Source: Polyangiaceae bacterium UTPRO1
GTDB lineage: Bacteria > Desulfobacterota > Binatia > UTPRO1
Assembly (NCBI GenBank): GCA_002050235.1
Contig: MWST01000043.1
Location: 186,001-250,000, forward strand
DNA: 64,000 nucleotides
Direction of reading: 5' to 3'
The notes beneath the pieces are model-generated. The model saw only the letters and a program-made list of their open reading frames with translations. It searched no databases and was not told where the DNA came from. Numbering within the stretch: position 1 is the first letter of the stretch; the number at the start of each line of letters is the position of its first letter. A program made the position numbers and the translations under genes. Below, in pieces: positions 1-7,570 of the stretch.

Positions 1-1148
1 TCCATCACTTCTACGACCAGCTCTGCCCGGCCTGCGCCGAGCTCAACTGGACGAAGCGCGGTGAGCTCGCCGACCTCGGCGGTCGGGTCGCGCTACTGAC
101 CGGCGGGCGGGTGAAGATCGGCTACCAGGCCGGCATCAAGCTCCTGCGCTCCGGTGCGCACGTGATCGTGACGACGCGCTTCCCGCGTGACTCGGCGAGA
201 CGCTACGCGCGCGAGCCCGATTTCGGCGAGTGGAGTCACCGCCTCGAGATCTTCGGCCTCGATCTCCGGCACACGCCGAGCGTCGAAGCGTTCTGCCGCC
301 ACCTTCTGGCGACCCGTGACCGCCTCGACTTCATCATCAACAATGCCTGTCAGACGGTGCGGCGTCCGCCCGCCTTCTACCGCCACATGATGGAGGGCGA
401 AGCGGCGGCGCTCGAAACGCTGCCGGACGAAGCCCGCCGCCTTCTCGGCGCCTACGAAGGGGTGCGTCGGTACCACATGCTGCCCGAGGGCGAGATCGGG
501 CTCCCCGCCGCCGGGCACAGCTCGCTTCCCGAGACGGTCGGACTCACGCACGCGGCGGCGCTCTCGCAGGTCCCGCTGCTTCCCGAAGAGCTGGCGGCGC
601 AGCAGGCGCTCTTTCCGGAGGGCCGGCTCGATCAGGATCTGCAGCAGATCGACCTCCGCGAGCGCAACTCCTGGCGGCTACTCCTTGCCGACGTGCCGGC
701 GGTCGAGCTCCTGGAGGTGCACCTGGTGAACGCGGTGGCGCCCTTCATCCTGAACGCCCGGCTGAAGGCGCTGATGCTGCGGACTCCCGAGCGCGACAAG
801 CACATCGTAAACGTGTCGGCCGTCGAGGGGCAGTTCTACCGCCGCTTCAAGACCACCCGCCACCCGCACACCAACATGGCGAAGGCCGCCCTCAATATGA
901 TGACCCGGACGTCCGCGACCGACTACGCGAACGCCGGCATCCATATGAACAGCGTCGACACCGGGTGGGTCACCGACGAAGATCCGATCGAGCTCGCTTC
1001 CCGGAAGACGGCCGAGCACCGCTTCCATCCGCCCCTCGACATCGTCGACGGGGCGGCGCGCATCGTCGACCCGATCATCGCCGGGTTCAACACCGGCGTT
1101 CACGTGTGGGGAAAGTTCCTGCGGAACTATCGGCCGACCGACTGGTGA
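1..1148 (+). CDS. Short-chain dehydrogenase/reductase, 5'-truncated
   Basis: An SDR-family oxidoreductase with a Rossmann fold. The frame is open from base 3, well before the first ATG at 111, and the part ahead of that ATG carries the dinucleotide-binding motif TGGRVKIG, so the gene starts outside the window and 111 is not its start. Before the Rossmann motif is a CPAC pair ([10 protein letters not shown]) that could bind metal. NNA (IINNACQTV) is the usual SDR NNAG-type motif. The catalytic position is odd: where SDRs have YxxxK this protein reads TNMAK, Thr in place of Tyr, although NVSA supplies the Ser. It may therefore bind NAD(P) without classical catalysis. Family assignment is firm; substrate unknown. 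Confidence 0.85.
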   Translation, partial: HHFYDQLCPACAELNWTKRGELADLGGRVALLTGGRVKIGYQAGIKLLRSGAHVIVTTRFPRDSARRYAREPDFGEWSHRLEIFGLDLRHTPSVEAFCRHLLATRDRLDFIINNACQTVRRPPAFYRHMMEGEAAALETLPDEARRLLGAYEGVRRYHMLPEGEIGLPAAGHSSLPETVGLTHAAALSQVPLLPEELAAQQALFPEGRLDQDLQQIDLRERNSWRLLLADVPAVELLEVHLVNAVAPFILNARLKALMLRTPERDKHIVNVSAVEGQFYRRFKTTRHPHTNMAKAALNMMTRTSATDYANAGIHMNSVDTGWVTDEDPIELASRKTAEHRFHPPLDIVDGAARIVDPIIAGFNTGVHVWGKFLRNYRPTDW

Positions 1149-1312
1149 GCGGAGAACGTCGTCAGGGCGGCTGGATCAGGGCCCGCTCTGGTGATACGCG
1201 CGCTCTGCGGGGGGCTCTCGGGCCGTCCCGACATCTGCCGCGTGGTAGCGGCTCACTTTCGAGTGTCTCTCGGCGGCGCCGGGGGATCACGGACTATCGA
1301 TCGGAGGGAATA

Positions 1313-1684
1313 ATGCGAGCTCGGATCTTGGGAATGACGATCGCGGTACTGGCGCTGGCGGGTACCGCATGGGCGGCCGAGAACATTCCGGCGGCGGCGG
1401 TCACCGAAGCCGATCAGATCTGGACGACACGCTGTGCGCTCTGCCACGGCGCCGGCGGCAAGGGGGACGGACCGGCGGCGGCGCCGCTCAACCCGAAGCC
1501 GCGCGACATGACCGACAAGAAATGGCAGGCGTCGGTGGACGACAAGCACATCGAGCTCGTGATCGTGAAGGGTGGACAGGCGGCCAACCTGAGCCCGATG
1601 ATGGCCGCCAACCCCGATCTCGAGGCGAAGCCGGAGGTGGTGAAGGCGCTGTGCGCGAAGGTGCGCAGCCTCGGCGGGAAGTAA
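1313..1684 (+). CDS. Periplasmic c-type cytochrome (small, monohaem)
   Basis: A secreted 123-residue cytochrome c, an electron carrier in the periplasm. The start at 1313 is set by a GGAGGG ribosome site at 1302-1307 and by the signal peptide that follows, with hydrophobic core MTIAVLALAGTA and a likely cut after AWA. The haem site is CALCH at residues 41-45. The later segment NLSPMM supplies a Met that could be the distal ligand. The frame is open upstream to 965 but that stretch overlaps the SDR gene and is not coding. The partner is unknown; proximity to the nitrite-reduction island at 7.5-15 kb is suggestive only. Confidence 0.85.
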   Translation: MRARILGMTIAVLALAGTAWAAENIPAAAVTEADQIWTTRCALCHGAGGKGDGPAAAPLNPKPRDMTDKKWQASVDDKHIELVIVKGGQAANLSPMMAANPDLEAKPEVVKALCAKVRSLGGK

Positions 1685-1695
1685 GCGGCCGCGGG

Positions 1696-1720
1696 CGCGG
1701 CGGCCCCCGGGGCCGCCGCG
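1696..1720 (+). terminator. GC-rich hairpin after the cytochrome gene
   Basis: A perfect 10-bp stem (CGCGGCGGCC with GGCCGCCGCG) around a five-base loop, starting 12 bases after the cytochrome stop. No T-run follows, so intrinsic termination is inferred only from position and from similar hairpins at other gene ends in this window. Confidence 0.4.
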
Positions 1721-1859
1721 TGCAGTCGGCGCGATCGCGGGGCCGGGACGCGTCGCGCACGAGGAACGGCGTACTGTAGACCGCGTCCGGCAGCAGCGGC
1801 CGGTGCCGTCACCGGATGGGTGATGCCTCCTCCTCTTCGAGCATGGTCTTACCAAGGCC

Positions 1860-2453
1860 ATGACGGACGGGCGGTTGTTGGATCTGTTTCCGATGGGGGT
1901 GGTGAGGTTGGACGGGGAGGCGAGGGTGCGTGCTGCCAATCGCTTGGCGCGTCGCATCCTCGCCGCGGGAGATGGTCTGGAGCTGCGAAGCGGCCGGATC
2001 GTGGCTAGCCGCCGCCAGGACGCTGCGACCCTAGCACGGCTCTTCGGCGGAGCGTGCCCGCGCGCCAGCGCCGACGGCTTTCACGTGCGCGGGGTGACGC
2101 AAATCGCCTGCTCCTCGCAGCGTCCGAAGCTCACGGTCCTGGTTGTCGATGCGCATGCGCGGCCGGGTGCGAGCGCTACCGAGATCGTGCTCTTCCTCCA
2201 CCAGCCGGGCGTGGAGATCCCGGTGTGCGAAGCGACCCTCAGAACACTGCACGGCCTTACCCGCACCGAGGCCAGGATAGCGGCGCTCCTGGTGGCCGGC
2301 CGCGCCGTCGCCCGCATCGCGGCCGAGGTCGGCAGCAGTGTGAACACCGTGAGGACGCACTTGAAGCGTGTCTTTTCCAAGGTGGACGTGGCCAGCCAAA
2401 GCGAACTGATTCGAGCCGTGTTGTGCGGACCGGCGGCACTGCGACTGCAGTGA
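1860..2453 (+). CDS. LuxR-type helix-turn-helix transcription regulator
   Basis: A 197-residue regulator. The C-terminal 65 residues are a LuxR/FixJ-type HTH: LTRTEARIAALLVAG, then the recognition helix region SVNTVRTHLKRVFSKV, then a last helix SQSELIRAVL. The N-terminal part (LDLFPMGVVRLDGEARVRAA) resembles the PAS-like domain found in many small LuxR-type regulators, and no phospho-acceptor receiver domain is visible. It is likely a DNA-binding sensor of an unknown signal. It lies alone between a cytochrome gene and a decayed gene, so its target cannot be told from context. Confidence 0.8.
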   Translation: MTDGRLLDLFPMGVVRLDGEARVRAANRLARRILAAGDGLELRSGRIVASRRQDAATLARLFGGACPRASADGFHVRGVTQIACSSQRPKLTVLVVDAHARPGASATEIVLFLHQPGVEIPVCEATLRTLHGLTRTEARIAALLVAGRAVARIAAEVGSSVNTVRTHLKRVFSKVDVASQSELIRAVLCGPAALRLQ

Positions 2454-2523
2454 GCACGTGGTCGGCCGCGAGATGAACCAGGCCATGACGGCGCAATCGC
2501 CTCAAAACGCAGCGATTGCGTGA

Positions 2524-3158
2524 CGAAGGCGATCGGCAAGCTCGACAAGAAATATCCGACAGGCCTGCATCCTCGACCCGGTCGGACCGCTCGCCCGGCC
2601 TGATGATCCAGTTCTCCTGACCGGCGCCGACATCCCGAGCCTGGTCGGCATGGAGCGGGGCGATCTCGTCGCATTTCGCTACAACGGCGGTTGGGAGCAG
2701 CTGCCGGTGCAGGTCGACGAACGCGCCGTCATCGATTTCGACGACGTCTACAACAGTACGGACGCCGGAACATTCACCGGGCCTGACGGCTCGACCGACA
2801 TCGAAGGTGCGTTCGTCGCCAACCACGGCGGTCCGGTGCGCGCCATCCGTTCCTGAACCCGACCGGCGTTACGCTCGACGGCACACCGGACGTAGTGACG
2901 GAGGGTCCGATCGACTGGGAGCTAGTGACCGGCCCGCAAGGATCGCTCGTCGTGGCGTGGGGTATCGACACCAATCTGAACGTCGCTGCGTGGCCCGAGC
3001 ACGCTTCGCCGAGCGGCATCGCCGATCAGGGCCTAGCGGCACGCAAGGCTATTGCTCGGGAGGACGCCGCGCCGGCGGCGCACCGCGGACGGGCGCCGGG
3101 GCGGCGCCAACGTCTGCGTCACCATTTGGGTGACTACGGTAACGGGACGATTCGCTAG
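2524..3158 (+). pseudogene. Decayed secreted-protein gene, internal deletion and frameshift
   Basis: Two fragments in different frames read as parts of one protein. Fragment 1 (open from 2524, ending at the stop at 2854-2856) contains DPVLLTGADIPSLVG and VAFRYNGGWEQLPVQVDER. Fragment 2, in another frame from about 2844, contains FLNPTGVTLDGTPDVV and IDWELVTGPQGSLVV. From memory these blocks occur in order, separated by several hundred residues, in large secreted proteins of unknown function from deltaproteobacteria-like genomes. The joint near 2850 is thus an internal deletion with frameshift. After about residue 50 of fragment 2 the sequence loses protein-like character. It is judged a dead remnant, not two small genes. 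Confidence 0.6.
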
Positions 3159-3160
3159 GC

Positions 3161-3373
3161 ATGCTTCCGATGAGCCAGCCGAACGAACCTGCCCACAGCG
3201 ATGAGAACGGACGCACGCACGAATGCGACGCCGACGGGCTGCCGAGCCGCGTCACGATCGAGCGCAACGGACAAGAGTATCTGGTGACGATCAACGGGGC
3301 CGTATTCGTGGCCCTTTCGCGCGCCCAGGCCGAGTCCATCGCCAGGCGAATACGCTCGCCGTATTGCGACTGA
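3161..3373 (+). CDS. Small hypothetical protein, 70 aa
   Basis: Not recognised. The protein is polar at the N-terminus and then protein-like: VTIERNGQEYLVTINGAVFV has the alternating pattern of a beta hairpin, followed by a helix (SRAQAESIARRI). There is no signal peptide, membrane segment or Cys motif apart from one near each end. The start may be 3161 or the ATG at 3170; neither has a strong ribosome site. It follows the decayed gene directly and could be a chance ORF, although its composition differs from the Arg/Pro-rich shadow frames around it. Confidence 0.45.
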   Translation: MLPMSQPNEPAHSDENGRTHECDADGLPSRVTIERNGQEYLVTINGAVFVALSRAQAESIARRIRSPYCD

Positions 3374-3441
3374 TCCGGGCTCCGGCGCGCGTTGGCCGGC
3401 CGGCGAGAAGCGCGATATGAGGCGCGCGGATCATCGCCTAC

Positions 3442-5187
3442 GTGACGCCGCCGAACGCCGAGACCATCGCCTCCTCGTCCTTCTTCCGCGATGTCTGGCG
3501 GCTCGGGATGATCTACTGGCGCTCGCCGGCGGCCCAGGTCGGCGCAGCGCTGCTCGCGCTAGCCATAGCGCTCGAGCTCGCGACCGTCTACAGCGCCGTG
3601 CTCGTCGCCCGCACCCAGGCGACCGTATTCGACGTCATCCAGGATCGCAATGTCGCCGCCTTCCTCGGAGCCCTCGGGATGCAAGCGGCGGCGATGCTGA
3701 CGACCATCTTCGCCGCGACCTTTCGCATCTACGTGCGCCAGGTCCTCGAGATCCGATGGCGGCGCAAGATGACCGCCGAGTATCTGCGGCGCTGGATGAC
3801 GCCGGAGGCGTACTGGCAGATCGAGCTGCACGGCGCCGCGATGGACAACCCCGACCAGCGCATCGCCGAGGACATCCGCAACTACGTCGCCAGCGCGCTC
3901 GGGCTCTCGCTGTCGCTGCTGTCGAGCCTGGTCACGCTGGCCTCGTTCGGCGGCATGCTGTGGATGCTGTCGCGCGGTTGGCCGCTGGCGCTGCCGATCG
4001 GCGACATCTACGTGCCCGGCTTCCTCATGTGGGTCGCGGTCGGCTATGCCGCCTTCGCGATGTGGATAACCCACGTCGTCGGCCGCAAGCTCGTGCCTCT
4101 CAACTTCGACAAGCTCCGCTACGAGGCCGACTTCCGCTACGGGCTCGTGCGCTTCCGCGATCAGGTGGAGCCGGTCGCATTCAGCCGCGGCGAGCTGATC
4201 GAGCGCCGGCGCCTGCTGCGGCGCTTCGGCAGCATCGTCGAGAACTGGTGGCGGCTGATCGCCGCTCAGCGTGATCTCTCGCTGCTGACGCTCGGGCTCG
4301 GGCAGATGAACGGCGTCGTCCCGATGCTGCTCGCGGCGCCTGCGTACTTCGCCGGGCACCTGACGCTCGGAAAGATCACCCAGGTCGGGTTCGCATACGG
4401 CCAGGTGTCGGGCGCGCTCACCTGGTTCGTGAACGCCTACCAGGAGATCGCGCAGTGGCGCGCCAGTATCCAGCGTCTGGCGGCATTCGCCGACGTCATG
4501 GCCGTCACCTCGACCGAGCTCGCGGAGGCGAAGCATCTCGAGGTTGCGCGCAGCGACGAGGGTACGCTGCGGCTGCACGACGTCGTCCTCCACAAGCCCG
4601 ACGGACGGCCGCTGATCCGCGCCGTGGGCGCGATCCGCCCCGGCGAGTCGATTGCGCTCGTCGGACCGACCGGGAGCGGCAAGACGACGCTCTTCCGCGC
4701 GCTCGCCGGCCTGTGGCCGTTCGGCGTCGGCCGCATCGAGGTACCGACGGGGGCGCAGCTGCATTTCGTGCCGTCGCGCCCGTACCTGCCCGTCGGCAGC
4801 CTGCGCTTCGCACTCACCTATCCGGAACCCGAAGACCGCTATGACGACGACACGATCCGCGAAGCGCTCGAGGTTTTCGATCTCGGCGCCCTCGCCGCGG
4901 TGCTGGGCGAGCACGCACAATGGCACGTACGCCTGTCGGCCGCCGAGCAGCAGCGGCTGTCGCTGGCACGCATCCTCGTCAGGGCTCCCGATTGGCTATT
5001 CCTCGACGAGGCGACGCACGCCCTCGACGAAGCCATGGAGGCGCGGGCGTACGCGATCCTGCGCGAGCGCCTGCCGCGCGCGTCGCTGCTCTCGATCGCC
5101 CACCGGCCCTCGGTCGCGGCCTTGCACACGATACGCTGGGTGCTCGTCCGTGATGCCGACGGCGTCGGGGTGCTCGTCGTCGAGTAG
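3442..5187 (+). CDS. ABC transporter, fused permease and ATPase (SbmA/YddA/ABCD type)
   Basis: A 581-residue half-transporter with an N-terminal membrane domain (about residues 1-330, several hydrophobic segments from residue 25) and a C-terminal ATPase. Nucleotide-binding motifs are GPTGSGKTT (Walker A), the signature-like LSAAEQQRLSLARIL and WLFLDEATHALDE (Walker B). The signature has AAE where most ABC proteins have SGG/GGE, as in the YddA/ABCD branch. The membrane half carries the SbmA/YddA-like segment RWRRKMTAEYLRRWM. The family imports peptides, vitamin B12 or acyl-CoA in different organisms, so substrate is open. The chosen start is GTG at 3442; no better in-frame start is visible. 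It stands as a single gene, convergent with the zinc-ribbon gene. Confidence 0.85.
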   Translation: MTPPNAETIASSSFFRDVWRLGMIYWRSPAAQVGAALLALAIALELATVYSAVLVARTQATVFDVIQDRNVAAFLGALGMQAAAMLTTIFAATFRIYVRQVLEIRWRRKMTAEYLRRWMTPEAYWQIELHGAAMDNPDQRIAEDIRNYVASALGLSLSLLSSLVTLASFGGMLWMLSRGWPLALPIGDIYVPGFLMWVAVGYAAFAMWITHVVGRKLVPLNFDKLRYEADFRYGLVRFRDQVEPVAFSRGELIERRRLLRRFGSIVENWWRLIAAQRDLSLLTLGLGQMNGVVPMLLAAPAYFAGHLTLGKITQVGFAYGQVSGALTWFVNAYQEIAQWRASIQRLAAFADVMAVTSTELAEAKHLEVARSDEGTLRLHDVVLHKPDGRPLIRAVGAIRPGESIALVGPTGSGKTTLFRALAGLWPFGVGRIEVPTGAQLHFVPSRPYLPVGSLRFALTYPEPEDRYDDDTIREALEVFDLGALAAVLGEHAQWHVRLSAAEQQRLSLARILVRAPDWLFLDEATHALDEAMEARAYAILRERLPRASLLSIAHRPSVAALHTIRWVLVRDADGVGVLVVE

Positions 5188-5216
5188 AGTCGGGCTCGCC
5201 GGCTGCAGCGCGATCT

Positions 5217-5654
5217 TCAGTACGCGACCAGGGCCTCCAGCCCGCCGGTCACCTCGTTCCGCGTGACGATCAGCCGCGACATGCAGGGCATGCAGTAGAC
5301 GCGGTCGCCCGGGAGGAGGGTTCGGGTCGAGCGGATCACGACCTTGCAGACCGGACAGATCACCTCGTTGGGCGCCAGGCGGTCGCCGGCGCCTTTCCAC
5401 TTGCGATAGAACCGCCGGTACTTCTTCGGAACCTCGTCGAAGCCGGTGTCCTCGAGGACGAAGCGCTGGCGCTCGCCGCGCGGGTCGTTCGCCGCCGGGC
5501 CGCTCGTGACCGGCTCGCCTTCCGCGGCGGCGCCGTCGTCGCCGCCGGGTGCGACGGCAGCGGCTAGGTCGCGCTCGGTGCGTACGGCCTCGGCCCAGGC
5601 GCCGCCGGCGCGCTCCTCCCCGGTGCGACGGCCGTCTTCCGGCGCCGCGCTCAT
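5217..5654 (-). CDS. Zinc-ribbon protein, last gene of the di-iron operon
   Basis: A 145-residue protein of unknown function. The first half is low-complexity Ala/Glu/Gly; the second half holds a conserved-looking stretch KKYRRFYRKWKG and a four-Cys ribbon, CPVC and, about 22 residues on, CMPC, which should bind one zinc ion. Its ATG overlaps the stop of the upstream di-iron gene (ATGA), so it is translated with it and probably acts with the two ferritin-like proteins, perhaps as a partner or redox/metal adaptor. That role is inference. Confidence 0.7.
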   Translation of the reverse strand: MSAAPEDGRRTGEERAGGAWAEAVRTERDLAAAVAPGGDDGAAAEGEPVTSGPAANDPRGERQRFVLEDTGFDEVPKKYRRFYRKWKGAGDRLAPNEVICPVCKVVIRSTRTLLPGDRVYCMPCMSRLIVTRNEVTGGLEALVAY

Positions 5655-6418
5655 GATCCGAACCCCAGGCGCTCGACCGTCTCGATGTAGCTGCGGCCGA
5701 TGCGCTCGTTCTCGTCGCGCGGCATGCCGAGCGTGCGCACCGTTTCCTCTAGCGACTCGAGGACGAGGTGATCGAGCTCCTTCTTGACCTGGCCGATGCG
5801 GGCGCGGATGTGCGGTGCGGTGGCGACGCGCCGTCCGAGCTCGTTCTCGCCGAAGCCCATGTGCCGGCGCTCGTCCTTGACGACGCCCTGCAGGATCTCG
5901 GCGGTCACGGAGTCGGCCTCGCGGGCGTGATCCTGGAAGACCGCGAACTCGAGCGACTCGAGGATCACGTTCTGCGCGAAGATCGCGGCTTCCCAGTCCT
6001 TGCTCGCGACCAGCTCGAGGAGCCGGCGCCGGAACGTCTGCAGGCTCCGACTCGCGCGGCGCTCGACCTCGCGCTCCGGGTCGGTGACGCCGAGGTCGCG
6101 CATGCGATGGTAGAACACTTCGAGATGACGGCCCTCGTCGACGACCTGCGTCGACAGGAAGACCTTCGCCAGCCGATTCGGCGCGATCGCGATGAGTCCG
6201 CTCGCGCCTTCGAGCGCAGCCGACTCACCGACGCAGTAGTTGCAGAGGACCGTGATCAAGCGCTCACGGTCCTCCGGCGACATGGGAGCATCGGTAGTCT
6301 CCGGCCGATGCCCCCATGTCGTTCCGGAGAGATAACCTTCGACCGCCTGGAACCAGAACTCGAAGGAGTGGACCTCCTCGTAGAAGCTCTCGGGATCGAG
6401 GTCGTGGACGTCGCTCAC
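5651..6418 (-). CDS. Ferritin-like di-iron protein, second copy
   Basis: A 255-residue helical protein with the full ligand set of a ferritin/ribonucleotide-reductase-like di-iron site: Glu in GESAALE, ExxH in DEGRHLE, Glu in VILESLEF and ExxH in DERRHMGFGE. It is clearly paralogous to the gene upstream (matching blocks DLGV, RHMGFGEN and RRHVGFGEN), but diverged. The family includes oxidases and oxygenases acting with O2, and substrate is not predictable from sequence. Its ATG overlaps the stop of the first copy and its stop overlaps the start of the zinc-ribbon gene, giving a tightly coupled three-gene operon. Confidence 0.8.
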   Translation of the reverse strand: MSDVHDLDPESFYEEVHSFEFWFQAVEGYLSGTTWGHRPETTDAPMSPEDRERLITVLCNYCVGESAALEGASGLIAIAPNRLAKVFLSTQVVDEGRHLEVFYHRMRDLGVTDPEREVERRASRSLQTFRRRLLELVASKDWEAAIFAQNVILESLEFAVFQDHAREADSVTAEILQGVVKDERRHMGFGENELGRRVATAPHIRARIGQVKKELDHLVLESLEETVRTLGMPRDENERIGRSYIETVERLGFGS

Positions 6419-7287
6419 GGACGCTGCGGCGACTGGTACTCGAGGCCGATGCGGCCGAGGCGGGTCTTGAACTCTTTCAGCACCGTCGCCGCGAGCAGAT
6501 CTTCCATTTCCTTCGTATCCATGGCGCCGAGATCGGCGCCGTGGAAGCGCGCGTGGCTGCGCTCCTGGCCGATGCGCTCGAGCTCGTCTACGGCCTGGGT
6601 GTCCCGGAAGGCGTCGGCGAAGGTCGCGAGCATGAAGTACGACATGTCCTTCTGCATCTTCTCGATGTCGCCCTTGCGGCCGGGATTTTCCTTGATGAGC
6701 GAGCCGATGCGGTTCTCGCCGAAGCCGACGTGGCGGCGCTCGTCGGCGATCGTGCCGGAGAGGGTGTGCGCGAACTTCGGATTGATGTTCTCGTTCATCG
6801 CGTACATCATCTCGAAGACGCTGAAGGCCATGCCTTCGAGCACGATGTTCTGACCGACGACGCCGGCGATGAAATCTTTCTTGTCGACCTTCTCCAACAG
6901 CACGCCGGCGAACTTCACGAGGTTCGGGTTCGCGTACTGCTTGAGGGTCGACTCGAGGTCGTCCTTGGCGACGCCGAGATCGTAGAGACGGTGGGTGAAG
7001 ATTTCGACGTGGCGAGCTTCGTCGAGGGTCTGGGTCGCGAGGAAGCGCTTGCTCGCTTCGTCGGGGGCGCTATTGATGAGCCCGGAGGACGCCGCGAGCG
7101 CCGCGCGCTCGCCGACGACCAGCTGTACCGTGGTGCGGATCGCATCTTCGCGCAGGATCTGATTGCTCTTGAGGAGCTCGGTCTCCTGCTCACCCGGCTT
7201 GTGGCCGTAGACGGTGTCCTCGAGATAGCCCTGCGGGCAGGACTCGAGCCACTTCTGGACCGAATATGCGGATAGAAAATCAGCCAT
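6415..7287 (-). CDS. Ferritin-like di-iron protein, first copy
   Basis: A 290-residue protein, first of the three-gene operon. The start at 7287 is supported by GGAGGG a few bases upstream and by homology with the second copy; the frame stays open upstream but that part is not protein-like. Di-iron ligands are visible as Glu in VVGERAAL, ExxH in LDEARHVE, Glu in IVLEGMAF and ExxH in ADERRHVGFGE. Lys and Asn are more frequent here than in its neighbours. It resembles ferritin-like oxidoreductases rather than iron-storage ferritin, which is shorter. A heterodimer with the second copy is plausible but is inference. Confidence 0.8.
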   Translation of the reverse strand: MADFLSAYSVQKWLESCPQGYLEDTVYGHKPGEQETELLKSNQILREDAIRTTVQLVVGERAALAASSGLINSAPDEASKRFLATQTLDEARHVEIFTHRLYDLGVAKDDLESTLKQYANPNLVKFAGVLLEKVDKKDFIAGVVGQNIVLEGMAFSVFEMMYAMNENINPKFAHTLSGTIADERRHVGFGENRIGSLIKENPGRKGDIEKMQKDMSYFMLATFADAFRDTQAVDELERIGQERSHARFHGADLGAMDTKEMEDLLAATVLKEFKTRLGRIGLEYQSPQRP

Positions 7288-7570
7288 GGCGCCCTCCTTC
7301 GTGCGGTGTTGGGGAGCGGGGGCGGAGATTCGCCCGCCGCCGACTGAACAATGCTCGTGCGGCGCTATACAGGCAACGCGCTGCTGTAGCCAGTACCCCG
7401 CCATCGGCGGGAAGCGGCGGTAGTCGCCGGGGCGGGAATCGGCGGCGGCTTCCGTTCCGATATGTGAGAGACGGTCTCGAGATCCGTATGGGACGCTGCG
7501 GACCGGGGCTACACGGCCGCGTGGTACGGCGGCTGCAGCGCCGATTGCCATGCGTTGTGGCGGACCTCCG
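7288..7570. promoter_or_regulatory. Divergent intergenic region between di-iron operon and nnrS
   Basis: No gene is supported in these 283 bases. They must carry the promoter of the di-iron operon on the minus strand and probably that of nnrS on the plus strand. No good match to an FNR-type TTGAT-N4-ATCAA box is visible, and no confident -35/-10 pair was found. Confidence 0.4.
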
